Below are positions 1-13,157 of a stretch of DNA of 64,000 nt, one piece after another (the first letter of the stretch is position 1; each line of letters starts with the position of its first letter). Location of the stretch: assembly GCA_963969595.1 (NCBI GenBank), contig OZ018413.1:15055711-15119710 (forward strand), given 5' to 3'. The notes under the pieces were generated by a model. That model saw nothing but the letters and a program-made list of their open reading frames with translations. It ran no database searches and was not told the origin of the DNA. The stretch comes from Neckera pumila. Its lineage: Eukaryota; Streptophyta; Bryopsida; Hypnales; Neckeraceae. The position numbers and the translations under genes are program-made.

Positions 1-957
1 GTCAAAAAAGATGATTTCTACAGTCACCATCCCAACATTCAAGGGTTAAGTACACTGAAACCAAAAAGTGGGTGGTGAATGACTTTCCATGTCACTATAG
101 AAATAAAGAATGCAATTATTGACCAAGTTCTCCAACATTTTAGTATAACATTTTTAGATAGGTGTAAATAGGAGACATAATGAAAAAAAAGTACATAGTG
201 AATGAGCACTTTTAAAATGCATATTATAAATAAGGTAATTATATTCTAATTGCAATCTCTTTGCAAAACCAAACCTTTCAAATTCTTGTCTAAATGTACA
301 CCTACTATTCTTGAGGGCCTATGGTCCACTTTGAATACACCTATTTTTGTCATTTTGAAAATTCATAATTAATCCACATAATGCTCAAAAAATGCCTAGA
401 ACCTAGAAAATGTCTTTATGACTTCCAATGAGATCCAACAAAAATACAAAATCATTAATAATAAAAACCGTGATAAATGCACGTTCAAACAATTGTATGT
501 GCAATCAAATTACTTTGGTGAAAATTGTGTCCCAAATATAGAAGCATTCAAAGCATAAACTAGAAATTCGTTTTTTTTTTAGGACTAATGAGGCCCAAAT
601 GCCTCAAAAAAAATGGGTTGCATCAAGCCTATAGGAAAAATTTGAAGAAAAATTGAATGATAATGCCAAATTGCTCCAATTTTTTTTAAATTTTGGATGA
701 AAGTGCCAACTTTAAATGAAACTCATCCAAATATGTGGATGAAAATATAACTATCCAAAATATAGATCAATACTAAAATATTTGGCTACATCATTTCTCG
801 TATGTTGCCACTTCAGCACTTCTCAAAAAAAACCCTGCTAGAAATGGGTGTAAGAAACTTTACCGGTCACAACAAAAGGACCCACGGGAAAGCGCCCTCT
901 ACCTTAGAAGCAATGTGCTTATAGAGAAGAGAAGTGCAAATCGAGGATTTGGAGGGG
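1..957. other. AT-rich upstream spacer, no gene seen
   Basis: I see no coding exon in this AT-rich stretch. It has runs of A and T and short phrases (for example around 640-800, repeated 'ggatgaaa' near 'tgccaac') that loosely resemble 55,690-55,910, so part of it may be an old dispersed repeat. The promoter of the LRR gene should lie in the last few hundred bases. Confidence 0.5.
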
Positions 958-988
958 GTTTTAGGGTTTTAGGGTTTAGGGTTTAAGG
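958..988 (+). promoter_or_regulatory. Telomere-like (telo-box) repeat just upstream of the LRR gene
   Basis: Four consecutive TTTAGGG or TTTTAGGG units end about 35 bases before the ATG at 1022. The plant telo-box (AAACCCTA on the other strand) is a known element in promoters and leaders of housekeeping genes. Its role here is inferred. It could also be a short interstitial telomeric repeat. Confidence 0.55.
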
Positions 989-1021
989 CTCCTGGGCGAA
1001 TTTTCTCAACCATCAGAAACG

Positions 1022-4000
1022 ATGGTGCGCCTCACAGCTGCGTTGATTTCAGCACTCAACGATGGTTGTGACCTGTCCACTATCGAGACGCTTACCGTCC
1101 CTAATCGCTACTTTCACGAGGTCAATCATTTCTTTCCAGCTTAAGTTTCTCCCCTCAAGGTCTTTCCAACTTTGCTTGCTTTTGCTCGATTTGCAGTGAT
1201 TTTGCATGATATCTTATTTGAAAGCAGAAGCTTACAAGCTTGTCGTCGCAACAGATATCGGGCATTGATGCGTGCGAGAGGCTATCGCGCTTGGATATCT
1301 CGGGCAACAGTATAACCAATCTTGAGGTAAGGGACGTTTTTCAATCTTTGTATGTGTGCTTACAGATTAGGAACAGGGTCTTCAAAAACAGACTTGAAAA
1401 ATAGCAGTCAAAGGTAAGAAACACATAATGCAATCAAAAAATGGAATGAACGATTTCTCGAAACAGAGGTTGCACTAGAATTGGTGGCAGGGTTTTATTG
1501 ATATGATGTTCTTGTGGCTTGGAATGGTGCAGAGTATCTCTATGTGCACCAATTTGAAGTGGTTATCAGTCGCAGGGAATGGGCTAACTAGTTTGAAGGG
1601 AGTTGAAACCCTCACAAAACTTACAGTGCGTTTTCTATGCTTTCCTGGTCTTTTTTTATCTTGGGATGATGCTCAACCATACTGGTCTCTTATAAGCTGG
1701 ATCAATGTTCATAGATTGAAGAGAGCTCAAATTCATGTATCTTAGCCTTCATTACAATTTTATGGTAATTAGGTGGAATGTGGCATGCCGTAAGCTCTTG
1801 TTATGTTCCCAACTGCGCATGTTTTCGCTCACTGATGATGCAAAGTCATACTCTTCGTACTTTACAAATGTATGCTTAATTTGACTAGAGTTTTTGGCAA
1901 AGATTGCAAATCTGAGGGTAATTTTGGGTGTACTGATAACTGGGTGGAGGTGCTGAACGCCAGCCGCAACGCTATTACTTCCGTTTCTGAGATCTCTAGC
2001 CTCGTAGAATTGCGGGCTCTCATCCTGAATAGTGAGTTCCCTTACACTGTAGCAATGGCAAGTCATGGCTGTTAGCCAAATTAGGGGTGACTCTTGTGGA
2101 ATACGGTTAGGAGAGCATGTTTGTTGTTGATTTTTTTGGTACCGCAACTCATGATTGAGAGTTGGACCCTGATATTGAACAAGACTGGCACTTAATTTAG
2201 CAGTCCATGGAGTAAACATGAGTTGTTGTGTTGAAATTTCAGATTTTCTACCCAAATTTCTGACATCCTCCTGCCTCTGATGCAGACAACGAGATTGCGC
2301 GTGTCACTCGTTTTGATAACCTAGTCAAATTGAATACCCTAGGTGCGAACGATTGCTCTTTTCCTGTTTTTTTGTTTTCATCGCTTGCATTTAGAAAGAT
2401 TTAGTTGTTTTTTAAGATTACATCGAATGGATGTGGAGTTTGGTTCCTGTTGGCGAAGGAGTATGCATTCTGTAGGAATGAAGCATAGTGTGTAATCGAG
2501 CTTTAGTCGCTGCAGTACTGACGAGTCGCATTCTTTTTTTGACAGTATTGTCACATAACCCGATCCGTGAGCTGGGGAAGTGGTTGAACAAGCAATTAGA
2601 GCTAACGAAGGTAATTTTGATTCCGTTGCATCCTTCCACTCTTTTACGAGAATTGCTTGCTTTTGTCTTTCCTGGTAAGGGTCCTCCTTTTGAGGCACTA
2701 CAAGTGGGTCTTCTTGCCCTGTATGTTTGTCTCATATACAGTTTGTAGTGATTGACGTAAATCAAGCGTATGTTCATTCAGCTAATTTTCAGATAATTGT
2801 ACTTTGTATTTGCAGCTTTCTGTTTCTCATTGTCGAATTCAAGTACTGGGAGCATCATTGAAGCGTTGTGTCGCATTGGAAGAACTACGGCTTGCTCATA
2901 ATCAATTATCGGTATGATTCTTATCATTCTCTGTGCTAGAGCGAGCATTCTAAGGCGCCGTTTTATTATGCTGATGCTGAAGCTATATCTGACAGTGGAC
3001 TCATTTGTTGTTTACCAGGACTTGCCAAAGGAGTTAGAAAGGAACGGCAGACTTCGTATTGTTGACCTTGGCAGCAATAACTTGCAAAATTGGCAAAGCC
3101 TTCAGGTACTTTGGTTTTCTGCAATGAGTTTGTTGATCGTTTGTGAGCTACTTGTCAGGGTCGGACTTTATTGTATTAGTTCATCTCTTTATCAGAGATT
3201 AACGGTGCCTTCTCCTTAATTTGGCTGGTTACTTCGATTTCGGTGTGAACTCTTAGCATACTTTGTTACCTTCGAAAGTGTCAGGACTTCATGGAGTAAA
3301 ATTTGACCCTTATGTGGAAACAGGTGCTAAAATCTTTGCACAGTCTATCCAACCTCAATCTACGCGGGAGCCCTATTTGCTCAGCAGCGAATTATGAGCA
3401 AGAGGTAAACTCATCTTCGATCTGGATCTTGGATCAGGATCTTTTCAAATCTTGTATCAGGATTTTTTTTAATATAAATGCTTTATGATTCTTAAATATT
3501 CACAACCTCCTACCAATGAAGGGTTTCAGATGATATAGATTTGGCTTACATATTCGAGCTTCAAACTCCATTCTGGAAACTTATCAATTTTTGTGGAGCA
3601 GGTGAAAAATCTTGTTCCAACGCTGCAGATACTAGATGGGCATCCTCTAGTCCCTGGAAAAGTGAAACGGAAGTACGAAGGTAAGAAAGCGTTCTCAAAA
3701 GTGAGGGATGAGTCAGTTGTGGAGGAGAAACAAGATCAAGTAAAGAAAAAGCTCAAAAGTACTGCAGACAATCCGAAGGAGCAAGAAACGAAAGCTTCGC
3801 AGGATGAAGACGCACCAAGCAAACCATTTGTCGAGTTGATCAAGTCACAGCCTGTAGATGCTAAAAGACCACCAGATGTTCGTCAAGACTCTGGCGTGGT
3901 TGCTGTAATTGATGTGAAAAAAGAAACGGTTGGGGTGTGGAAGAGGAAACGAGGGATTGAGGCATTGACTGCATTGAAGGAGCCAGAAATTGGAACAGGG

Positions 4001-4105
4001 GGTCCTTCAAGCTGGGATCTTCCTAGTTCCACGAATGATGCTGCTGCAGCAGAAGCCAAACAGACTCCCACAACTTACTCTAGATGGGCATTGAAAAAAA
4101 AGTAG
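1022..4105 (+). CDS. Leucine-rich-repeat protein with basic C-terminal tail (10 exons)
   Basis: Exons read as 1022-1120, 1255-1326, 1533-1625, 1950-2031, 2286-2342, 2546-2610, 2816-2911, 3019-3105, 3324-3404 and 3602-4105. All phases join, giving 411 residues. Each of exons 2-9 carries roughly one LxxLxLxxNxL repeat (LSRLDISGNSI, LKWLSVAGNGL, LRALILNNNEI, LNTLVLSHNPI, LEELRLAHNQL, LRIVDLGSNNL, LSNLNLRGSPI), the SDS22/dynein-light-chain-1 style of intracellular LRR. The repeats cap at LVPTLQILDGHPL. A lysine/glutamate-rich, probably disordered tail of about 140 residues ends in ALKKK. No signal peptide or membrane segment is seen. It resembles the plant 'outer arm dynein light chain 1-like' LRR family, of unclear function and probably nuclear or cytosolic scaffolding. 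The first donor (GTCAAT) is atypical but forced by a downstream in-frame stop. Confidence 0.85.
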
Positions 4106-5500
4106 AACATGGCTACCTCTCATCACTGAACTGCAATTTGCTTGAAAGTTGATTTTTCTCTGAAAAGGTTGAGCACATTCAAGGTCATGGTCAGCCTCAA
4201 TTAGTCCATTTTTTCATTTAAGTTCTGTTTTCCTTCAGATATGGTTTAGTTTCCTGTATCATGTGGAGGTGACCTGTAGCTCAGCACTTGACATTCTTCA
4301 ACCTTAATTTGAAGTGCCTCTAGGTAGTTGATTGTATTATCTTGTCAGGAGTCTGCGGTATTGATCATCTGTGTCTTGGAATTCGCCATCGGAATAGCTA
4401 TCGAATTTAGATCTGGAGGAAACAAATGAGAGGTATTGGTATAAATATTGGAGTTGGATCAGAGATATAAGCTTCGTAACTTGACCTTTTCCATAATGTC
4501 GTCACTTTGAGCCTCCTCTTTGAATAGTACAGCTATCTGTATGCTCTTGGTAAAAATATTCATGGGAAGAACCAAAATTTATAGCATTTTAAAATCAACG
4601 AGGCTTCACGTTGTTTGCAACCGACGATGATTGTCCTACAGAGTAAGACATTGAGTTTCATAAATGATAATCAAACTCTTGCATCATTTGAATAAACTTA
4701 TGCTTCAAGAGAAAGATGAGTTCTTTAGAGAGTGAGTGTAAAATTAGATATGAAGAGCAAAAATTTACAGCAATTTTAAGTAAATTATTTTAGGTACATG
4801 GCCGGTGACCTCAATGCCCAGAGCCTTTATAGAACTTTAACCAAAATTCATAATTATTTCGGTACATGATTCTAAAAAGGATTTTAGAATTTCTACAAAG
4901 TGTTTAGCATATCATTCGAAAGTAAAACATGTGTCAGTATTCTGTTGAACAATGTCTTGAAAAGTGATCAAGCTCTTTAATTTTTTAATCAAAACTAAGC
5001 AACGAGTGAACTGTGTTGTGTAATTGTACTACTACTAATTGCAGCAGGCAGCATTCTATTCAGTGTCGACGATCTCTGCTCAAAATACTCACATACTTGC
5101 TGGTTCATACAAAGCGCATAAATGATGGATCATCGCCATTGAGACTCAGAATCATGCACAAGAACCATAAAAAAAACTTGCAGGTAGATACCGGTAATCG
5201 TACCCAAATACTTTGATTCAGGGGAGCGAGATTAAAAAATACTCGTTCCAGATCACGAATGTACAATGTCGTAATCTGGAAGAGAAAATACAGCAGTAGT
5301 TAGCAAAACAGAGTCACAAAACAGGACTGCTACGAGGCATATTAGCAGACAAAACATATTACCATTCCTAGGAAAGCCAAGCCGATATGCTACATATTTA
5401 GTCTTTGATGCATCCAAACGCTCACACCGGTAGCCACACTATATTTCAATCATCCTTCTGCTCTCATTCAGGAGAGAGTAACGTAACCATGGGTGCATGA
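4106..5500. other. Spacer between convergent LRR and RING genes
   Basis: No convincing exon. The first few hundred bases are the likely 3' UTR of the LRR gene and the last few hundred the 3' UTR of the opposing RING gene. Short open frames here lack family resemblance. Confidence 0.5.
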
Positions 5501-8500
5501 TCAAACTTGTAACCAAACCGAGGAAGACCGTGACACCGTCACTGCCAAGTCGGTATTGTAGGCCTTCCTACACCCTGGGCAACGCCCATCGTCTGATGAG
5601 ATTCTGTGGTAGCAGAACAGACATAATTGAAACCCACAAGAGCACGGCAAATATGACGAGTCGGTCATGTCAAGCTCCTCCGTGCATATAGGGCAGTAAG
5701 ATGGTGATGCAGGTTGTTGATTCTCCCACATGTTTCCATGCATATTACCCCAACCTTGATGGTTGTTATTGCTCGAGTGGTTGGAGTACGCATGCTGTAC
5801 CCTAAGCCTCGGCAATGTTGGAGGTCGAGAAACATCATCAGACCGCCAAGCCCTTCCACCATTTCCTCTCCTACCTCCATAACCGGAATTCCTGTATCTA
5901 TATTCAGGTTTCAATTGAGCAATCTGAATATCAGGATGGTGATGATAATGTTGATGGTGATGATGGTTGTGATAATGAGCGCCATTCTGCTTTTTGTCGT
6001 GCAACTCTCTTGCATCACTATGGAGAGCACGATCGGAACTAAGACCCTTGTGTGACGCTTCAGATCGACGCGGGGAGCTCTGTACATGCAATGCATCAAA
6101 AGCAGATTCCCAGTCATCCTCCGCATCGTGAGACACGTCATTGTCTTCAGAACCACTTCCTGTATAGCTGCTACTCGCACAAGAGCTATTTGACCTCGGC
6201 TTGTTAATATCGCTACTAGAACGCCCATTATTAGCCAAATTCTGCCGATGCTCGCTTTCTCCATGCAGCTCTTCTTCATCTCTAAAATACCTGGGTGCCC
6301 TGGAAGATACAACCTGCCTCCTAGCTGGAGCCTCCCTTCTAGAAATCTTCACTTCATTGCCCATCGCACTGCTTGAAAAGCGATAAAATGTAGCTGGTGA
6401 ACCTGCAGGTGTTCGCTCACTCATAGACCCACTTGAACCCGAGATTTGACTTCGAGAATTTCCAGATGGACCTGCCCTTTCCTGAATCGCGCACTCCCGG
6501 CCCTCAGCCTTGTAATGATGTTCACAATTCCAATGCTGTTGCTCATCACTTTGTTGCTGCTCTCCGGCCTTCCCTTGCTTTCCTGAATAAGGAATAAGGA
6601 ATCCCGAGTCAAAATACAATACAGCAGAAGTATTGCAAAAAAAAATTGCAGCAAGACTTGTACTACACTGTGAACATGGGATTCTTAGGGACGGTACTGC
6701 ATTCTTCTAGTGAAGGTGGAACACAAAAAAAAATTTAAGATATTGTTCCTACCGACACATCAACATGCATAAAGGATTGCCCAGGGGATCATATTTTCTG
6801 TCTCCTATTTTCTTCAGCTTTGTTCGATAGGGCAGCGCATGCGGTTTATCTCCTATAAATATCATGTTACAGCTTCTAACAGTGCTACATACATAAGGAA
6901 AGGTAAACCTATCTCTTGCAGAAACTCCCTTACTAAAGTAATAGGCAGTCGCTGCCTGAGCAAACTAAGCGCCAGGTAAGGTACGCTTCAAGGATATAAT
7001 GAAAGACATACTTTGCACACAAATGAGTCTTAAATCAGGAGAAAATACGAGAGAGCACCCGAAACAACGCACGAGATCAAGCTGGATCCTAACCTGCTAA
7101 TACTCTCTTCTTGGTTCTTAACTGTTGTCTTCCAAAGCTCTACATGAAAGAATCACTACCTTGTGAACCTTGTGACAACCACTGCTCTCTGCGAGCGTCC
7201 AGCTTACACTGCTTCAGTTTAGCAGACCGGTTCACCTGAACACATAGATCATATCCCCCAGTATTGTTTTAATACTAGATGGCGTTTGAAGAGAAGCTTC
7301 TCATCACATCCATCCGTCGAGTTTCAAATAACTCCATAAGCTCCATGTCTGGTCTATCAGAAACTACCGGAGAGGAATAGTTCCAAGACGGTGATACTTT
7401 CGAATTCCAGTTCTTGGAATCCCAAGACAGTTCCAAATACCTGCATACCTATTTACAATTTCTGGAGAATACAACGCTAATTAAGAACATAATAACAGAC
7501 ATACAAAGAATAACAATACACAAAACCACTTCAACAAATAAAAAATGCCATCACAATCCATTGAAGAGAAAAAGAACAGACAAAAATCAAAATACAACTA
7601 AGAAACCAAATTAGAGGTCGAAAAAACACATGGCACTCCAACGGAAGAATAATCTTTTAACACCAAATCAATTCTAAATCACTCACAATGCACGAATAAC
7701 CCATCCTTGGCACTGAACTTAGGACGGTGCCAAGGACAGTTATTCCTACTTCTTTCCAAAACTCTAAACACTTGAGACAGCCTCATGTGTTGATCATGCT
7801 TGATCATGAATAAACATAAGCGGACGACATAAGCAAGACACCTACAGCTCCTCGCACCCATGCCATTCCTCGCATTCACGTTTTCACATCCTTGCGCATC
7901 TCTTGTAGCATAACTTAGTTCAAGACAGAAGTCTGCCTTGCGACCAGGGTATGTTCTCACCTGTTCTAATTGAGCTTCTTATCAAGTGGTAGCTAAAGAG
8001 AATTGAAAATGCATGGACTTATGTATGAAAGGCACAAGGGTTACTTGATATGGAGTAGATGCTAGAAAAATCAACTCGGATCATGCTTAATACCACACAA
8101 TTAGCACTGAAACGTTTGGGGAATAAACAAATTCTTAGATTCATGCAAAACATTAAAAAGCACCATAACTTCAGACAAAAACAAGATAACACACCAGATA
8201 CAAGCAGGTGCATGTTGCCAAATATCTCGACATATGCTCAATCCAGATGTCTCCATATGCAAACCAGCGAGGAGATAAACAAAATTGAAGCTGATTGTAA
8301 TGCAGAACAAATTCAAAATCCAAAGCGAAAATTGCATTACCGACACACATGTATGCAACCACATACACAAAATGAAACCAACCCCTGCCGACACTGTAAA
8401 AGTGCTCCTTCAGAACGAAAGTTTCCGAGCTTCAAAAAACGAGAGGCAATTCCAGAATTTGGCAGATGAAGAGTGAAAAATCCAGATAAGATAAATCTGC

Positions 8501-9212
8501 AGACAGTTAGAACCCCTCCCATTCATAATTCCATTAGACATCAAATGAGAAGAACTAGAAAATCTTCAAAAACCAGCAAATCGAATCAAATACAGACAGA
8601 AATTGCATCAACAACACCCACGGGTGCAGACACAATTGCATGCGCTATGAAATTAGGACCCTCACCCCTGCCGACACTTCACAAAATGTCACCTGATCCT
8701 TCAGCGTGAAGCTTTCAAGATCACAAATCCAGAGACGCTCCAGAATTTACCGGGTGATGGAGTGAAAAAGTTAAAGATTACAGATCTACAGACATTTCGA
8801 ACTCCTCCCCTTCGCATCGGACATCTATAGAGAAGAACCAGCGCGACGCATCAAATTTCCAAAAAACAGAAAACCAAATCAAAGAGGCCGTCGCCAAGTA
8901 GATCCTCCGAATTCATCGCAAATTCAAGAGCCGAAAAAACATCCGCCCCACGGATCATATAAAACAACGCACCCTCTTCCGACGACCGCCGTTTAGATAT
9001 TCCGGCCTGAACTGCTGGTGATCCTCGCAGTTGTTCATGTTGCTGCGCATAGAGTCGTCATTGCGACCCTCCGACTGCACAGCCAACACCGCGTTGTTCC
9101 CATACTGTTCTGCCGCGCTACCCCCGCTGCTGCTGCTGCTGCTACTGCCTCGCCCCTGCATGGTGGAAAGCGAGTTGGAAGCGGCCATGTTATGCCCACA
9201 TTCCACCACCAT
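5501..9212 (-). CDS. CNOT4-type C4C4 RING protein (probable E3 ubiquitin ligase), split gene
   Basis: The last exon (about 6582 down to 5501) encodes a serine/glycine-rich region, a histidine-rich stretch (YHNHHHHQHYHHH) and then a RING at CPICTEELDMTD...RCPGC, ending SRSSSVWLQV. The cysteine spacing is C-x2-C-x13-C-x-C-x4-C-x2-C-x10-C-x2-C, all cysteine, which is the CNOT4 C4C4 pattern rather than a classic RING-HC. The family binds E2 enzymes; here E3 activity is inferred. The first exon begins at ATG 9212 (or 9188, MAASNS) and encodes a serine-rich leader to a good donor (GTGCGT) at 8972. That donor leaves phase 0, but the best acceptor (TTATTCAG, exon from 6582) needs one carried base, so either an internal exon lies in 6583-8971 or one of these sites is wrong. 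The RING exon is secure; the join is not. Confidence 0.72.
6586..8972 (-). other. Large intron region of the RING gene
   Basis: About 2.4 kb of non-coding sequence separates the first and RING exons. A small unrecognised exon may be hidden here, as the phases of the flanking sites do not match. It contains an imperfect direct duplication (8383-8575 and 8667-8850). Confidence 0.4.
8383..8850. repeat. Imperfect direct duplication, unit about 284 bp
   Basis: Both copies start CCTGCCGACACT (8383 and 8667). They then share, in order, a 'tcagaacgaaag/tcagcgtgaag' block, 'ccagaattt', 'gatgaagagtgaaaaa/gatggagtgaaaaa', 'tctgcagacag/tctacagacat', 'aacccctccc/aactcctcccc' and 'agaagaac'. This is an old tandem duplication in the intron or 5' region of the RING gene. 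Confidence 0.7.
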
Positions 9213-9700
9213 ACTCTCAGAACTCCGAAACTCCTTCGCTCTGCGTGAACGCAACGCTGTTCGAGTCCCCCGACACCACCTAGCACACAGCCTTGCACGC
9301 GATCTCCGTTGGCCTCCAGTGGCAAGAGTCAGAAGGGAAAGAAAGAAAAAGCTTCCTGAAAGGCCAGTTGGTATGCTGGAATGCGACGACGATCGGCCAG
9401 TTTACGAAAGAATCGGCAAGTTGGTGAGCAGGCGCTGGAAAACAGGAGCACCATGGAACTGAATGAGAGCGAAGCGCATGGACAAATGAGTTTCGACGAA
9501 ACCCTAGAGAGCGGGCCCTGCCTGGGGAACTACGACGACGAAGGGCATGAACTCATTGCCGCGTGCCGAGCCAAATCCCGAACCTCGTTCCGCGCCTGCG
9601 GAATGGCCTCGCTACCGGCGGACCCAGCCCGCCTACCTTTAAATCAAGTTCATTCTATTTTAAATTAGTGTAGGTTAAAAGCTTACAATGTGGTACAAAT
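9213..9700. other. GC-richer 5' flank of the RING gene
   Basis: The region is GC-richer than the spacer that follows and probably holds the RING gene's leader and promoter. Open frames on both strands exist because of base composition; none resembles a known family. Confidence 0.4.
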
Positions 9701-11094
9701 TTTCTCAAAAAAATGTACTCCGTATTTTGAAACGTATACAATAAAAGGCCAGGACTCCGCTGCTTCTGGTTTACTGTAAGGTAACTGACCTTAAATTGCA
9801 CAACTAAGCAAGATTCAGCATGTTTTTCACTATTATATTGAAAAAAAAAATTGTGGGTCCCATTGGTAGTCAAAAGGGGATTCTAGATTCTCTTAGAATG
9901 CATTTATTGGTCACCATGTGAATAAACTGCAAATTTCCAAAGTGCTGAGAATAGGTGTACCCAAAAGCAATCATAAAACCATATGAATAGTGGGAGTACA
10001 TTTTAGGCAAGAATATCCATTGTGCAATTCTAGGAAGCGTGCGATTTAGGTGTAGTGCTTACTGTTTCCCCTTGCAATAGAAATTGTCCATGTGTTTAAA
10101 AAATAAAAAAATAAAATTTAGTAATACTAGCCTTTCACCCCTAATAATAGAAGAAATCAATGTAGTTGTTGGTAAAGTATAGTTCAATCTGAATTTGAAA
10201 GAACAATAAGCAACTTTATATTGCCACAAGTTAGTATTGTGAGTTCAATTTACACCATTTCAATATATTTTTATATGTGTTATAAAAGTAATTCAAATTT
10301 ATTTATCAATGCAAAACATACAAAAATTGGTTACTTTTTGTGTTCTTTGGAGTTTAAGATGTAAGTAATGTCATATTGAATGCTTAAAAGATGATTTTTT
10401 TAAGATTGAATCTACTAGAATACATTTCATTTTCAAATCTTGAATTCTTATTTTACTACAGCTTAGACTCTATGGGTTAAGGGCCAATTATTCCATATAT
10501 CCTTTAACCTATTTTATACTTAAAGGTTTCAGAAGTTCAATTTTGGTCACAACATGGGTTTTTTGATGTACAATGTATGAAACAAGGTTTATACTAGTTA
10601 CTAAAGTTTGTCCTCACATTGACCCAATTACACATGGCACTTCCAATTTAGATCATTATTGGACTTTCTATATATCTAAAAAGATTTAAAGAATGAGATA
10701 TGTATTCTAATTGGGCAGTGACATACGTGAGTATCATAAGGTTTCAATATTGGAATGGCATTCAAATGAAAAATGATAATTGTTGAATTTCCAATCCAAT
10801 AGTATAATCTTGTCATATAGTAGTATATAATTTGTAACTAGTCTACAAGTTAGTATGGTCTTCATATATGTTTCTAATATACCTTTAAAGGTTAATTGAC
10901 TACATGGATGATGGTCATATGTGGACTCAAATGGTGTTAACACATGAAGTCGCGAGAGTTCAATTGGGGACTCTTGAAGGCATTAGATCAGTGAGATTGG
11001 AGGGCATTGGAGGGTGATTTCACGCCCGTTCCCAAATCTGGCCATATTCTATAATCAACCAATACGAGCTGTCAAAAAAAAATTCAAAAAAAAT

Positions 11095-11119
11095 TCAAAA
11101 AATAATAATAATAATAATA

Positions 11120-11165
<46 letters not shown>

Positions 11166-11219
11166 GTTTATCCCAAATAGCATTTTAGATTAAATAAATA
11201 AATAAATAAATAAATAAAA
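11095..11219. repeat. (TAA)n and (AAAT)n microsatellites
   Basis: An almost pure TAA/ATA run covers about 11,099-11,165. After a 25-base gap an AAAT run of about seven units follows at 11,191-11,219. Confidence 0.95.
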
Positions 11220-12129
11220 TTTGAAAAATGACGTGGCACCATTTCGATCACATCAACCAGCTGCTTCCTTGCATTCCCGTAGTCTAGGAACGCAGGGGAA
11301 CTTGCAGTCTTTCGAAGGCCTCAAATCTCCTCTAATGTTTGGAGAGGTATTTACGATTTCAATTTTTGACAAGATTTTTTAAAACTTTTTTTAAGATAGG
11401 AAAACTAATAGACTTTTTAGGGAATATAGCTTTTATTTCAATAGGTTTTTGGGAGAAAAAATCATGCCACAATAAGCCCAAATAGATGAAGGCAGGTAGC
11501 AAAATAAAATACAAAAACTAAAAATATTTTTTGAAAATTTATTTTTTATGGATTATATTTTGTTTATGTGGAAAAATTTGATACATTCCATTTGTATATG
11601 AAATGTGAAAGTTGTGAAGTTTCTTGTTTTGGGGGCAATCTTAGTTGTCATGTGAATAAAGATCATAATACACAACAAATCCAGTGACATAAACCTACAT
11701 CAAATATGAAACCAACATTCTAATGAAAATATATAAAAACAATACTTTCAAGTGAATGAAGAACTAATCCCACAACACACAAGTAGTCAAGCAATTCTCA
11801 CTCCACCAAGGGAGAATCCTAAAGTGCACATGCATCAAACTCAAATCTTTACAAATCAGTAACTAAATTACCATAGTCACAAATCCACAACAAAAGCCTA
11901 ATTCCCTCAAACCCTAGTTCATAGAAACAAAGAGTTAACTTCTACATGAACAAAGAATTAGCTTCTATACAAAGTGCTACCCAAGGTGAAGTCTTGAATA
12001 GCCTAAGTTCCCAAACTAGTGTAGTTTAGCAAACTACATACATCTGATGCGGTGCCATACATCCATTTGACCTAATGCCATAATACATGACATAACAAAT
12101 TTTTGTGAAGATAATATATTAGACCACAA

Positions 12130-12191
12130 ACTCAATTTAACAATGTTTATGGACTCAATTTAACAATGTTTATGGACTCAATTTAACAATT
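12130..12191. repeat. 23-bp tandem repeat, 2.7 copies
   Basis: The unit ACTCAATTTAACAATGTTTATGG minus its last bases is repeated at 12,130, 12,153 and 12,176, with essentially perfect copies. Confidence 0.9.
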
Positions 12192-13157
12192 TTTCAATAA
12201 AACAAGTTGCAAATGGTTTAGAACAATTTTACTATTGCTTTCTAGAACAATCTTATTGTTGGAATTAATGTCTTTCAATTCCATCTTAGAGCCATCAACA
12301 AGTTAGTTTTTCCTTCTATCTCATACCGACTGTGACTTAACAATTTTGTAAAGAATGAAAATTGCAAGAAGAAGGTGAAATTTTTTCACTAACTCTCAAC
12401 CCAATTCTTCAACATAAAAAATCTGAATTTTCAATCTATAGTACAAAAATTTGAAGTTAAGAGGATTCAAAGCTTTATGATCTAGTCAAGCTAACAGCAA
12501 AAAAACTTGTCCTTCACTTTCAATGCTCTTATTTTGTGATCAATACAATCAAAGTTTTGGGATTTTTTGCAAACATTTTTATGCTAGTCTTTGGTGCACG
12601 ATCCTGTATTTGAATATGTAAAAATGATGCTTAAAATTTTGTTGTTTGCAATAAAAATGGTGGTTTTGAAAGGTTTTTAACAAATGGCCATGGGACTAGG
12701 GATTAAAAATGTACAGTAGTGAATGATTGTGTCAAGTGTGCAAAATATTATAAAATGTCAATATAGAAACAATTACATTCAAGAGTTCCAAGTCTAGTGT
12801 ATTCACCTATCAAATTTTCAAATTTAAATTCTTAAAAAAAATGATTTACACAAATTTTGTTATTGTAACATTTTTTTTTTTTTGGTAAAAAGAATAAAGA
12901 TTTTATCAAGAATTTAGTATTATAATGTGTTTGATCTTAAAAATCACACAAATTTTATTTTGAATTTAAAAGGAAAGAAAAATTAGGACAAAAAGAACCA
13001 TATAGATTTTATTATAAAAATAAATTTGTGAAATTTGAATGGAAATATAGGCATTAGAATGTATATTGACTATTTAGTGAAGGATCTAAGCTTTTAATAT
13101 TTAATTGTTTCAGATGGAGAGGTCATCTATTCTCCAAGTGCTTGAGATGAAATTGAA

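Larger units (their letters stand above)
9701..13157. other. AT-rich gene-poor spacer
   Basis: Nothing coding is seen. It contains two microsatellites (11,095-11,219) and a 23-bp tandem repeat (12,130-12,191). The rest is AT-rich sequence without features I can name. Confidence 0.5.

Noticed and set aside
5714..6055. Met/Val/Ile-rich open frame as a membrane protein
   Set aside because: It is the antisense of the histidine-rich codons of the RING gene.
9018..9668. Overlapping plus-strand open frames opposite the first RING exon
   Set aside because: No homology, and the minus strand carries the plausible exon and donor.
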